Assembly (NCBI RefSeq): GCF_014356525.2
Contig: NC_052505.1
Coordinates: 6,148,794-6,212,793 of the forward strand
Origin: Nilaparvata lugens
Taxonomy: Eukaryota; Arthropoda; Insecta; Hemiptera; Delphacidae
Length of the DNA stretch: 64,000 bases
Direction of reading: 5' to 3'
This document shows, one piece after another, positions 36,590 to 48,940 of this stretch. A program made the position numbers and the translations under genes. The first letter of the stretch is position 1; every line of letters starts with the position of its first letter. The notes under the pieces were generated by a model that worked only from the letters and a program-made list of their open reading frames with translations, did no database searches and had not been told where the DNA came from.

Positions 36590-37250
36590 CAAAACAAGTT
36601 TAGAGTAAAAATTGGGCACGATGATACAACGGATAACGATTCGCTATCGGATTCAATCAGTTCTCACAGGTGACCCCTTTTGGGAATTCACTGCTAGCCA
36701 TCAAACGCAACGTGCTTTAGCATTTTTATTCGCGTTCCGCGTTCATCGAACAATGCGGCGATCGTCCTATACATTCATTGTACAAGAGTAACTATAAAGA
36801 TTATATTATTTTCGAGAAGTGATGACCAAATCCGGTCTGGTCAGTTGGAGTCCAGTTTCGGGACGGTCCTGTTTTGGTTCCCAGAGGGTTGACGGATTCC
36901 CGTGCGGGGCAAGTGATTCTCAACTGGGACAAGTGATGTTCCAATGTGTGGGAAAGATAAGAGCCGATTTTTTAACCCTTTGGCGCATCCCTTTGGCTAG
37001 CAATGTTTCCATTGTGGTCTTGATTCGGACGGTCAACTTGCCCGATTTATAGAACTCTGAAAAGTGGACAAACCTGTCAGACACAAAGGGTGGTGGTCAC
37101 TATGCGACATCCACCTGGCGTACGACCCTAAAGGGTTGCATCCCTTCGACCACCCCGATTGTCCTTCCCTATCATCGCCAGCGTTCCGTCTCCCTTCGAC
37201 TTTACACACCCTCGTTACACACGCAATCCGCTAACAACCGGTTTTTTTGG
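36590..37250. other. GC-richer patch, not visibly repetitive
   Basis: The composition rises clearly above the surrounding DNA between about 36810 and 37230, with G/C-rich phrases such as GATTCCCGTGCGGGGCAAG. A 77-codon frame (36819-37052) has no recognisable content. A promoter, untranslated exon or divergent repeat are all possible; no TATA box or tRNA-like element is evident. Confidence 0.3.
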
Positions 37251-40090
37251 GAGTTTACTTCTTTACACACTTTAGCTTCCTATCTCACCTTTTCAACTCC
37301 ACTCCAAACTAATAGACAAGTATTATGTCCGGATAGTTACAGGTGTGCATACATTACCCCTGTTGGAAACATTCACTTCCTTAAATTATTCCCACTTCCT
37401 CACTAGGGATGTTTTTTCCCTTCTCCAAAACATGAAAAAGACCAATAGTGTAGGTAAAGGAATAATGAAAGTTAATTGGTGTTTTTCTGACATAGTTCGA
37501 TCTCACTGTACAATCTATAGATGAAACATGAAACAAATAATTGAAATCAAAAACCTTTTTTCTCATGAATTCTCAATTTAGAGAAATCAATATTATACAT
37601 GAATAATCCTTTGTCATGTACTACTTTCAATCATTTAACCTCTACTTCCGCCCTATCAGATCATCACATCTCTTCATGCTCTAAATTGAGGAATTAAAAT
37701 TCATTCCATATGGATTTGAACCAATTTGAATTAGGATGTATCACTGCTTGTAATACAGGAGTATGAATTGGTAAATTTAAAAAAAAGATGAATGGAGTCA
37801 ATTTATGTACTCAGAGAGGATTCATGTAGGCAAATAAGGCATACGCTAGCTGTTACGGAAGAGTTAAATTAATACATTGTTATAATTTACGAATTCATGA
37901 GTGAATTTATTATAATACTACCTAAGGATACAACAGAATTTCAGATACATGAGTTAGTGGGAGTAAAACTTCTCTTCTATTGGTTATTGTCAATTTATTT
38001 AAACGGTCAATTCAAAGATCAGACACGCTGAATTCATTTTTTCTATCACTTTCAATTATATGAATGAATATTGAATTGTATAACAATGCAAATGTTGGTA
38101 GAGTTGTTAGTACTTGTTGTATTATTATTTCTTAGATTCAGCTTTGATGATAACATAACTAACGATTAAAAATAAACAATTTGCTTTGCAACAGGTGGAA
38201 TAAATTTGAATTTTTTGGATAAAATGATCATGTTTTGATACATCGATTCCAGAAGGCTGATGATTATTATCATCTCAAATCATTTATCATAACCTAACGC
38301 TATAAAACATGTCTTCAAATCCACAAGATAATAAATCATCTCAACTTTCTCCATTTATAATTGGTGTTAGATAGATAGTGTAAACTGTTCTTGCATAACC
38401 TAATATATATTAATATCAATAATTTTAGGATATCAAATGTTTAAAGAGCGGTTTAATATGTTGAAAAGATCTGTTCACTGGACTAACCCGTTCTGAAGCA
38501 CTTATCGTTTGAGAATTAAGTGATGATCTTTGGAACTGGTGGTGTCGAAAGCTCTCTTTCGAGTTATATTCATCAGCTAGCTCTATTTTTATCATTTATA
38601 TCAGATCATGAAAAGCTGAAATATATCATTGGTTTGAAATGTGGTTTTCACTTTCCATTCAAACGTCTATGAAATCGATTCAACATAACTTTCAAAATAA
38701 GCATAATTATTTTTATTTGTATCTTGGCAAACACTACAGTTACCGAGTGCCCGAAATCACGTATGTGAAATGATTCATATCAGGGGCACCCATTTATACT
38801 TCATAATAGAAACCACCTAACTTTATCATACCCTTCTCCTCACACATTATAACTTCAAGAATTTTCAATTAAAATACTTGAACGACACTTATAAAATCCA
38901 ATATAATTTGATTTTTGCCAGGATATTGTTTTTGTTTACAATCATTAGGATGGATTTTTTCATGTGTGGAAAATATTAGATGTTAAGGTTGGAGGCCTAA
39001 TATCCTATGATTGTAATTCAATTGTCCAATAATATTCTCTCCAAATAATATTATTATTGGATCAGGATATGATATTATATTGTAATAATTATATGTTATG
39101 TAAAGTATTGTGACGATATAATATTCATTCTTAGTTTACTAAATATTTATTCGAAATTCATATTCTATAGTTATATTTTTGAAACTTGATAATATAATTT
39201 TGAGTAGTAATTTTATTCAACTATCAGGTTCAATCTGATAGTGATGAAATGAATGAAAGTTATCAAATTCTGAACATGAAATGTGAAAACTGTTTTTGAA
39301 GTTTGGCCATAGAGAAACTGCGTCTTCTATGGGATTACAGCAGGATTATCACTTTTAATTGTCAATAATGGTCTACATTGAACCCAAACCCTGAAAGTTA
39401 TTGATCTCAACCCTGAGGCCTTCTGATCTGCCCAAACTATAAACAAGATGGATTGGTCCGTTAACTTGAAACGTGTAGACATAATCATTAATTGATCAAA
39501 ACTCAGATCGGCACTTTTACGCTCAGCAAAATTATAATTATGAAAATTGTTTGACAACTTCCTGGGCGAGGCTTGTGAGCCATTTTGTGAGGCTTCGTCT
39601 TATTAGGCATATCATTTTGATTTATGAAATCAGATCGAATTAGAATGGAGCTGTACCCCGTATTCCACTCCTCCCGCTGCTCGTATTATTATACATCACG
39701 TATGCGCTTCAAGGCTAACTGGTCTACTTAATTTCCACTTTGTAAGATGAGTTTGTAGGATAATACTCATTTGGGAAAAAATCTTCATCCCAAAGTGATG
39801 CACCTGTATTTCTTCTAAACAACAAACGTCGAAAACCACGTATTCTTGGTCTACTCCCCTGTGTTCAATTGAATTAATATATTTCATATGCATTGTTGTC
39901 AAAACTTTTGTTTACGGATACGATAACAATCTATCAATGATGACTTGAATCATAGGTAAGGTATACATATCACCTTGAAAATAAATATAAAATTACAGGC
40001 TTGAATTGAAGAGTTTGAAGGAGTAGAAATTACAAAACGAGTCGTTTCTATAATTTTCTCAGGTATAAAACATACTATTGGATTTATTCC
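37251..40090. other. AT-rich intergenic DNA
   Basis: No gene or repeat recognised. Frames at 37381-37566, 39327-39557, 39696-39902 and 39950-40228 (all minus) lack family features. Confidence 0.4.
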
Positions 40091-40646
40091 TATATACAGA
40101 ATGTCCCACCATGGTTGTAACAGCTGTTGACCATAGATTTCACCCATAGGATCATCACTTGATGTATGCTGTTTGTGAATTTCCTCATTTTGAAGGTGTT
40201 TATCCCAGATATAAGCAGTTTTGAACACTTTATCATGTACTCATTCGAAAGCTTATGAAATGAAAAAGTTTTTGAAATATTGAAACCACTATAATTACCC
40301 GGAGAGAAATCGAGAAAGAACTGTTTTAAATTTGAAGAATATCATTTTTTCAAGTTTAAGCCCTAATAAAAATCTAAAAAATATCTAACAACAAATAAAA
40401 TTACATTATCTTGTTTGAAATGCTTTTCTCTTTCCAACAATACCCTCAATACTTTCGACTAGTAGTTTTAGAGTTATTGAGTATATAATGACCGGAAGTA
40501 GGCATATTCTGAAAGTATCGAAAAATCTATATATCTCGAAAACTAAGGTCGATAGGAAAAAAATTTACTGATCGTTTTTGTCAGAAATGTCGAGTAAAAT
40601 CTATGGTTGAAGGCTGTTACAACCTTGGTGGGACACTCTGTATATA
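40091..40646. mobile_element. TIR element, 556 bp
   Basis: The two 50-bp ends, 40091-40140 and 40597-40646, are reverse complements with about six mismatches by eye. They begin TATATACAGA(A/G)TGTCCCACC. The interior has no long frame and no transposase motif, so the element is non-autonomous. The CAGxxTGTCCCACC-type end occurs widely in insect repeats. The ends merge with a TATATA run, which hides any target-site duplication. Confidence 0.9.
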
Positions 40647-42811
40647 TTTTCTCATTCATCGGTGCGATTCCCAGGATTGACAGATTATCGACAGTTATTT
40701 AATTAGATGCAGATATCATTGTTGAACAGGAACATTTGTAGAGAATAAGTGAAGGAAGGAAATGGAGTGAGACCGCTTACAGTCCTGGCTGAAAATCCAA
40801 CTGAAAAATTCAGACTATCTGATGGTGAGGAAACAAGCATGCTTTTCCCTTCCATCCAGTTTATTTCGAACTAAGACTTATCCAATTATTTTATTTTGTT
40901 GGTCATAACTTGAGGATTTTAGGTAACATCTGCTCCATTGCATGCTTTAAAAAGAATATTCTATCCGAATTAAAAGATATTTCACAACAGAAACTTTGGA
41001 TTAATATCTTAAAAGAGGTTTTTAGGAGTGTTTAACAACAAATCAGGGAATAAAAAGTGATTTGTACATAGGTGGTACTAATGCAGGGTTTGTTGAAAAA
41101 TCTCAACTTTTTTTCTTCATATCTGGTGTGGCTTCTCTCCATTCACAGCAAACGATTACTTTTGACAAAGTAACTAAATTATACCGGACAACAATGATGT
41201 GTTAAACTATTATTTGGATGAGCCCGACAGCTCGAACAGAAAGGTTGATTAGAGAACTGAAGATTTGAACCATGATTAAATGCATAAATAAGAGAAGAGA
41301 TGACAAGATAGGCAACAAAGATAGCTATGGAGAAGGAGAGAGAATAATATCGAATACGTTGAAATTTAATTACATAAAATGAATGCTCAAAAGGAAAAGT
41401 CGAAGAGAAAGTTTCTTCGTTCATCAGAGCTTCGTTCACTCTGATGAGTACACTCCATCAGATCTATTTTCTACCGGGAACATGTTAATTGAACAATTTT
41501 ACCTACAATTATATTTTTTACAACTTGTTACTTTAATGGCGAATTGCGCGGCAGGTTATCAAAGAACTGAATTATCTTTAGCAATTGGCCTAGGCTGCTT
41601 GACATGTGGCACAATGCGGTTTTCCTAGGATTGGCACGATTAGGTTCTCAAATCACGTACCTTTAATGACATGTAGGACATGATGCTCGTTCAGCAGAAT
41701 TCTTTTAGAAAATTCACTACTCAAGAAAAATGAGTATTAATATTGGGTATGAAAAGATTTAAGGAAACCCCCAGCATTTCGATGGATCTGTGTGTATTAG
41801 AACATAATGATGTATCTTATTTCTCTTTTGAAGCCTACAACAAATAATCTTGAAAACAAAAATGACTGTTAGAAATTATTGTCCTGTTGAATATTCGTGT
41901 AAAGTGTATTCCATTAATCTCTTTCAAGTTATTGTACCACAATTTGAAAATTTACTTTCATTCACTTCAACCCTATCAATATTTCGATATGTTCACACAT
42001 TTATCGTTTATCGAGCTCTTCTTTGTTAAGAAAAAGGTGGGTGAATCAAAATGAAGTTAGAAAATGGATATAAAAGCAATCTAAAGCGAGATGAAAATAT
42101 TCCTCGATAAAGGCACTTTACATTCACAGAGAGCCCTCTATCGTGAGGAGTCTCTGCCAAACCAATAACATTAAGAATGTATTCATGTCTCATGACCATT
42201 ATCGGATTTTATTCAAGTCGAATGATTTATGTAACTACAGTATTTATTTTCCATTTGGGTATCAACTCTGAACACCATATGAATTTGAAATTTCTGTTGA
42301 CACGCTCATACTTTCACTGGCTTTTTGAAGTTGCAGAAAGGTCGTAATCTTCATTGGTGAGAATTCGATAAGTTCATCCTCAATACGTTTGTAGTAGGTA
42401 ATACAAATAGTAAACTGATAACTGGCAGATATAAGCAATCACAATGTTCCATTTCCGTTTGTGAGTATGCTGTTGAGTGATAATAACAATTTCAAATCAT
42501 ACCTTATCTGAGAAAAGGAATACTCTGTAGACGTGATTTAGTATGAGAGTACTGTATTTTATAAATTTTAACGTTAGCTCTTAAACTTCACTTGGAGGAT
42601 GTCAATAGTAAATGTTTTCAAACGCCATAGCTGTTATTTTAAAAGCATGACTGATAGGGATTATGTGTAGGAAGCTGAAAATTGAAATCCCTGAACGTTT
42701 TAGGATAAACTTTACGTTTACGATAAGCTAGGATAATCTCATAAAAACTTAGATTGTAACTAAAAGCAATCGCTGCCAGATAGCTTCGACAATATTAACA
42801 AGAATATCACA
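40647..42811. other. AT-rich intergenic DNA
   Basis: Overlapping frames on opposite strands (41179-41439 and 41383-41628) are unrecognised. No repeats are visible. Confidence 0.4.
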
Positions 42812-42964
42812 CATTCACAACAGTGACAGTGGACAGTGAAAATATAATTCCCATAAGTTCTAAAGGTATCATTCTAATAGTATCATAGTCAATATAGGCC
42901 GGGCTGAGTGGGAGTAGAATAATTTGAAATCTTTCACCGTTCGCTGTCACTGTTGTGTGCGAAT
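42812..42964. mobile_element. Short MITE-like inverted repeat (about 153 bp)
   Basis: The left end ATTCACAACAGTGACAGTG is the inverted counterpart of CTGTCACTGTTGTGTGCGAAT at the right end, with a 4-nt length difference; similarity continues through ACAGTGAAA/TTTCACCGT. No coding capacity. A separate 9-bp hairpin follows at 42968. Confidence 0.7.
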
Positions 42965-42967
42965 CAA

Positions 42968-42991
42968 GTGGTTAAGGTAGTTCTTAACCAC
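42968..42991. other. Perfect 9-bp stem hairpin followed by T run
   Basis: GTGGTTAAG, loop GTAGTT, CTTAACCAC, then CTTTTT. In bacteria this would suggest a terminator, but here it is more likely incidental or part of the adjoining MITE's margin. A Pol III-type T run is present. Confidence 0.4.
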
Positions 42992-43845
42992 CTTTTTAAA
43001 CAATTCCGCTGAATATTCTCGGGTCCAGGGCATTCATCCAAATGATAAGAACATAAATCTTACTATTAGGTTATCGAGAATTAATTTTTTCCTTCTACAA
43101 TCATGTAATATGTTTTTTATAATGGGAAATTGATCGATTTTTGTTGAAGTTGTTTGTTACTAATGGTTGTAATTGAGAGACAAATGCGACTGCATTGATG
43201 AGTTTTGGTTTGGCATTAGCCGTATTAGAGAATAGTATCATGAATTCACAAGTAATGCTAGTTATAATCTATTTCATTCACAACCACATATCAATGAATG
43301 AAAGAGTGATTTCTAGTTCCAGCTAAACTTTAGCTAGTTGATAAACAATTTCATAAGCAATACTGAGGATTCTAAATTCATCAATCAAGCCGAAGATTGT
43401 TCAACAATGTAAATACAAACAACTCAATCTTGTAATGGTATTTTTCAAATAAATTTTTCACTCTGATTTTCTACTTATAATTCATATTCATTTTTTCTCT
43501 CAAAAATTAATTTATTCTTCAAATTTTCATGTGGAAGAGTACTGAGGAAGAACGTATAACAATATCATGTCATGAATCCTATTCCCTATAGCTTGTTTTC
43601 TCAAAAACAGTTATTTAGTTATTTTGGCTCTCTGAAAACTTCAAGTAGATACTCGTATCTTTCAAGAACTACAAGGATGATTGCTCCAGTATTTTTTTAA
43701 ACTGAAATAAATGTTTTCAAAATAATGGAATTGAATAACTTCGTTAGGTTTGTATTGAAATTGAGAATTCTTCTGATACAAAATTTCAACTTCAATGATT
43801 ATTTTTCATTTTGAAATTCCAAGTTTTAGTGAGAGTATGCCAAAA

Positions 43846-43975
43846 GTTGGAAACTTAAGAATCTAGTTGGAAAGTAAGATGAGAACTTCAATAAGAACTG
43901 TTTGAGAAAAGTTGAAAACTTAAGAGTCAAGTTGGAAAGAAAGATGAAAACTTCAATTAGAACTGTTTGAGAAAT
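43846..43975 (+). repeat. 65-bp tandem duplication
   Basis: Two units begin GTTGGAAACTTAAG and GTTGAAAACTTAAG and share GAACTTCAAT(A/T)AGAACTG-type phrases with a 65-base period and several point differences. Confidence 0.85.
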
Positions 43976-45568
43976 AGTGTTGTATAGTAGTTGTATAGTT
44001 GTTATATAGTAGTGAGAAGTGTGTTGTAGTCATACCAGGATTAGAACCAGTGGCGTATTACGAGGGGTAACTATGAAGGGTGAGTGATGGGGGTAGGTAA
44101 GGGTACTATGCGTCCATCATATCTATCATCTTTATCCATCACATATTTGGAAGCTTTGTAATATCCTCTACCTCATTCTAATCTTATCTTTTCTGTATAA
44201 AAATGTTCTAGATGCGAAATGAGTTGGTAATCAAATAATATATGTGAGGTACCATAAACTTACTCTATGAGAATAAATAAAAAATTAATCATCCTATTGT
44301 CTTAGCGGATCAGAGAGCATAGAATGTAATAACATTCTATTCATAAAGATTTATGTTTATTGACGAATGCGGAATCCGGAATCAGCGTATTATTTATACT
44401 GAAATTGATTGAAATTCTCCTCAGTCAACTGCTAAATCAAAAGAATTCTCTGTAAAGTAAAGTCACTGAAACAAGGTCATTGAATTATAAGAATTTTTTG
44501 CTTTATTTGTAAAAAATCGAACAATTTCGCAATCCTGATAAATTTGAATTTTGAAGTACATTGCTCATTGGAGATTCGAACCCTATATTACAAGATGATA
44601 ACCACACTAATGTCTATAATGATCAAACTAAGAGCTTGAATTGCTACATGTTTGGGAGAGAATTATTAAAATTAAGTGGAAAAGAACCTATGTTTTAGAA
44701 GAAAATTATTCAGTGAGGAATGTATGCTTGTAGCCTTAGCCAATTCTAAGCTCGGATAATTTCCCTAATAAACTTGAAAAATTGGGCCAAAATTGGGCAT
44801 CTCTCAAATATACGAAAATCAAATCCCCAAACAAGAAGACGAGCACATCTACCAATTTTTGATCCATCCACTAGTATAGATGATGTATTCGCCAAAAATA
44901 TAACTCTGTAACCTCTATCAACTCAATCCTAGATAAACTTATCTTGATCTACAGGCAAATCGAGTAAAGCTCTAAATAAATTTATCATAAATAAAAAAAA
45001 TATCATCATCGATAAAATTAATATGCATTGTTGATCTCAAGCCTCAAGTTGTTGATGCATACAAGTTATTCTCTGATCAATTAGGCTATTGTTTCAAGTT
45101 TTCTGTTTGATTTTCCTTAATTCAATTCAATTCTCAAAATCTTTATCAAAAGCTCATGAATAACATCCTGAAATAGTGAAAATTTGACTTATATGCCTCT
45201 AGACTAAAAACGTCTTTTAATGAATGATGGATCAAATGCAACTATCAAGACAATAAAATTTGAAAAGAGTATGAAGATCTTAGGAAAAATTTTTCTTCAG
45301 TCCATTCATTTGATAAAATTTATTGATACTTGAATAATATGCTTTGATGTTATGGAACTTCACCATAATAATAGGAAGAACATGGTTTCAATTCACATAA
45401 TGCAATCTTGTTTCTCCATAAACGTGGATTTGACAAAAATAAAACTGTATAGGCCTATTCTGATTATTTGAGTCTACGACCAACATAGTCAACGAGTACT
45501 TTAACTTCATGTAACTGCAGAATAAGTTTCATGAACAATAAATGTGATAGTCTGAACAATAATGTGTA
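43976..45568. other. AT-rich DNA with one weak tRNA-like relic
   Basis: Mostly featureless. A TAGTAGTTGTATAG-type low-complexity tract lies at 43980-44012. A degenerate tRNA-like sequence lies at 44563-44637. Confidence 0.35.
44563..44637 (-). mobile_element. Degenerate tRNA-like sequence
   Basis: The minus strand has a B-box match (GGGTTCGAATCTCC) and partial acceptor pairing (GCTC with GAGC), but the D arm and anticodon arm do not fold well. It is most likely the head of an old SINE or a dead tRNA copy. Confidence 0.35.
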
Positions 45569-45615
45569 GTCCATTCGTCCATTGCAGTATTTGTCCATTC
45601 GTCCATTGCAGTATT
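45569..45615 (+). repeat. 24-bp tandem duplication
   Basis: GTCCATTCGTCCATTGCAG is repeated with a 24-base period, and each unit itself contains two GTCCATT words. Confidence 0.9.
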
Positions 45616-46063
45616 CATATCATTTCAGTCTAGATTGTAGTCGTCCATCATGTTGGGTTATTGCTCAATCCTGCATAAAACTTCATGAAATCATTCGTAC
45701 AAGCTAAACACGCTCTTCTAAACATTCACTCTTCCGCCGGATGTAAAATTGGAGTTCTAGAAGGATGAAAGAAAAGCAACAACTGGAATACTGGAACCTG
45801 ATTGACTTCCCAGTGACCACAGAGAAAATTTAGCTTAAGATTTAGCTCACTATTTCAATAAAAATAGCAAATAGGTAGTAGTGTCCCACTCGGTTTTTCT
45901 AGTCAGAGCCGCTGAATTTCTGGTGTTATGAAGTGAATGTATCAAAGATCATGCTTTGTTGGTGGAAAGAGATCGTCCCGGTATGTGCTGCGCTCTCGTG
46001 GCCTGAATTGGAACTACTCCAGCACAGCTTCACAGCAGCTTTCCTTCATCAAACAGCACTCAG

Positions 46064-46213
46064 TACCGGTTGCACAACAGCCGGTTAAATTGTAACCATG
46101 ATTAATTCAACGAGATCCAATCAGAGAAGCCGTCTTTTCAAAAATGCCTTCTCCGATTGGTTCTCGTGAAATTAATCACGGTTAAAATTTAGCCGACTGT
46201 TGTGCAACCGGGC
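46064..46213. mobile_element. MITE with TIRs of about 65 bp (150 bp)
   Basis: The left arm starts ACCGGTTGCACAACAGCCGG and the right arm ends in its near complement (TTGTGCAACCGGGC). The arms pair inward through TAACC(A/G)TGATTAAT and ATC(C)AATC-type stretches, leaving a loop of about 20 bases. CTCAG directly flanks both ends (46059-46063 and 46214-46218) and may be the target-site duplication. No coding capacity. Confidence 0.92.
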
Positions 46214-46588
46214 CTCAGCCGTCAGCCCTGCAACATACAAAAATATGACAACAAATAATATATCCTATCAATATTTCTTCACATGTGCAAATTGAGATCA
46301 TGATTAACTTTGAGGATTCACAAGTACAATCTTTGAACTACTAATTTTCGAAGGAATTTACTGAGACGATCATTTTGACAATATCCAATTACAGTAACAA
46401 CATTTTACATTCAGTTTCAATGTAGATGGCTAACATAAAACACGAATAAATAATAACCACGTGATTTTGAACGCCATCCTTGAAGTTTTTGATGATTTAA
46501 TCACTTCTATCCAATTAGTATGATAGAGTTATTGTAAATGAACATAATCCAGCATCCAGATTATTCCAACTAGGAAATTTTATAATAA

Positions 46589-46714
46589 AAATATAACTGA
46601 TTCCCATTCATAGAAGCTCCTGAACAATATTGACATTGATTCATCATTATTTTGTAACGAATCAATGTCAATATTATTCAGAAGCTTCTATGAATGTGAA
46701 TCAGTTATATTTTG
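46589..46714. other. Long near-perfect hairpin, 55-bp arms, 16-nt loop
   Basis: Arms 46589-46643 and 46660-46714 pair at about 52 of 55 positions by eye; the stem includes TATAACTGATTC, ATTCATAGAAGC and AATATTGACATTGATTC. No target-site duplication is evident. As RNA it would make a stable, nearly mismatch-free hairpin, longer and more perfect than a typical animal pre-miRNA. It may be a MITE or a hairpin-RNA source. Confidence 0.85.
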
Positions 46715-46772
46715 TGACATATTTGATATTTTTACCTAATTTTCCAGGTTTTTTCTAAAATAGCTCATTACT

Positions 46773-47534
46773 CTTCAAGCTTGACTTGCAATGGTTGTAA
46801 ATGAATGTAATATGTGATCCTCATTTATCATCAGTTTCCAATTATGATTTGTGATTGAATAAATATTTGATGCGAAAATGTTTCATTCTGTATGAAAAGC
46901 ATCGAATAAATCTCCTGATCTCTATCGTGGAACTGAACTGTTATTTAGTTCGAAATGAGACTCAAAAATTCTCTGCTTGAAAACTTCAATCACCAATGAA
47001 CATCACAATTCCAAGCTTAAGGAGGCAATTCTAAGTGAAGAAAATCAATGATGAGAGTTTTAAATGGTAAGAATAGTGTAATTTACAATTTCATAGTTTG
47101 AATCAACTAAACGTCTCTGGCATCACTGGAATGCTACCAACCGATACCTTCAGGCTTGACTTGCAATAATTGTTATTGCTGAATGTAATCCTCATTTATC
47201 ATCAGTTTTCAATTATTATGATTTGTGATTGAATAAATATTTGAAGCAAAAATGTTTCATTCTATATGAAAAGCTGTATGAATTCTGTATGAATAATCTC
47301 CTGATCTCTATCGTGAGGCTGAACTGTTATTCAGCTTTAAATGAGACTCGAAAATGTTCTGCTTGAAAACTTCCATTACTAACGAACATTACAATCCCAA
47401 GCTTAAGGAGGTAATTCTAAGTAAAGAAAATCAATGATGAGAGTTTTAAATGGTTAGAATAGTGTAATTTACAATTTCATAGTTTGAATCAACTAAACGT
47501 CTCTGGCATCTCTGGAATGCTACCGACCGATACC
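46773..47534 (+). repeat. 375-bp tandem duplication
   Basis: Unit 1 (46773-47147) and unit 2 (47148-47534) both start CTTCA(A/G)GCTTGACTTGCAAT and end near GCTACC(A/G)ACCGATACC. Long shared runs include AAAATCAATGATGAGAGTTT and CTCCTGATCTCTATCGTG. Point changes and small indels (for example an extra GTATGAATTCT in unit 2) put identity somewhere near 85-90% by eye. The last 130 bases of the units are nearly identical, suggesting uneven divergence or local conversion. No coding frame spans it. Confidence 0.93.
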
Positions 47535-48359
47535 AATTTATTATTGGAAACATTCAAGAACAGAGTGGCCTTGGAAATTACCTAACCAAATTGGTATTCG
47601 ATAAAAACAATACTGTGCTGGCAGCAATCACAACCTTCTTGGTTCGATTTTTTCAATGGTATCGTTTTCTCGCTGATCCGTAGGCGTGATTATGATTTAT
47701 TGCTAGTTTGGTTGCAATATTTAGGACTATGGCAGAGATAAATTTGAATGGTTCGTGAACAGGTCAATGGAAGTGTTGTTGATATTATTTTTGTTGGGTC
47801 AATCCTCCTCTTGACCCGGTTAGGAGCGATGGTGCTAGGTCAAGAGCTGATGTTGTTGTAGGAACGGGTCCTGTTACAGGTGTGGGTGTAGATTACAAGG
47901 GTGTAACCGCAAGTGCCCGAGGCAAGTGCGACTTGAACCCCTTCATTTCAGTTGTGCGTTATTATACAGTATGCAGTGAGCTCCGATGACGTCTGTCCCG
48001 AACAATATTCACGTGTGCGTCCGTCCGTCCAGCTCTCTTTTGGTGCGGTGCTGATTTATCGCCGTGGGAAGGTTCTGTCTGCTCCACCTGCTGATCATGC
48101 ACTTGCACCTGGCTTATTGGCAAGTCCACGAACAATATGGCTTGCACATTTCATTTGTGATGATTTATCATCAGTTGAATCTTGACGTCATCAGCGCACC
48201 AAGGAGCGCTTTCATCTTCAATTAAAATTTTAATTAATGAATCTTCCATTAATGAGTTTCACTTATTAGAGAATCTTTGATGTTTGCGATGGTGAGAGTG
48301 GATAATGAGTCAGCATGGACTAAAGAATTTACAATGTTGTATGATAATCAATTGAAGGT
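47535..48359. other. Mixed-composition DNA
   Basis: The GC-richer part (about 47800-48190) has frames open on both strands (47952-48185 plus, 47962-48147 minus) but no recognisable product. Confidence 0.3.
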
Positions 48360-48664
48360 GCTAGGAACCAATACTTTTTGGGACTAAAGGGTTCCGACAA
48401 AATATTCCGACAAAGGGTTCGTGGCAAAATACCTGGTCCCAAAGTTCCGGTCAATCTAGAAAGAGCAATAGGAACACTCACTCGCTGGTAACGCTTTCAT
48501 AGCTTGAATCTCACTATATCTACATATTTATCAATCCACCCTTCGTTATGAATGGAATCAAATATCTTGCAGCTGCTAGGAACTTTGGAACCAATACTTT
48601 TTGGGACTAAAGGATTCCGACATAAGTTAGTGACAAAATACCTGGTCCCAAAGTTCCGGTCACC
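48360..48664 (+). repeat. Repeat family B, two direct copies
   Basis: Copies at 48360-48456 and 48575-48664 share CCAATACTTTTTGGGACTAA, (A/G)G(A/G)TTCCGACA and CCTGGTCCCAAAGTTCCGGT. The family has internally palindromic words (GGAACTTTGGGACC against GGTCCCAAAGTTCC). Inverted relatives lie at 51321 and 51738. Confidence 0.85.
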
Positions 48665-48940
48665 TTAATTGCAATATAACAATAATTACTCAATCACATA
48701 TGCAGGATTTTGAATAAAATAAGAATTAAGAATCAATGATTCAAAATAGTTGTGTAAATGAATTATAGTCGGCCCTACACTAACTAATTAAAGATACTCC
48801 TATCAGTTATCATTGGGCGTTGATGATAAAATATGAATGAATTCATAGTCTCAAGATGACCGTGACGCGTAGGCTCATGTGCTAAACTAGTAGTTTTGCG
48901 AACAGTAGACCTCGCGCAGTTATAAACCACAGCCTCCTCT

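Noticed and set aside
42968..42996. Rho-independent terminator
   Set aside because: The hairpin plus T run fits the shape, but the DNA is clearly eukaryotic and no gene ends there.
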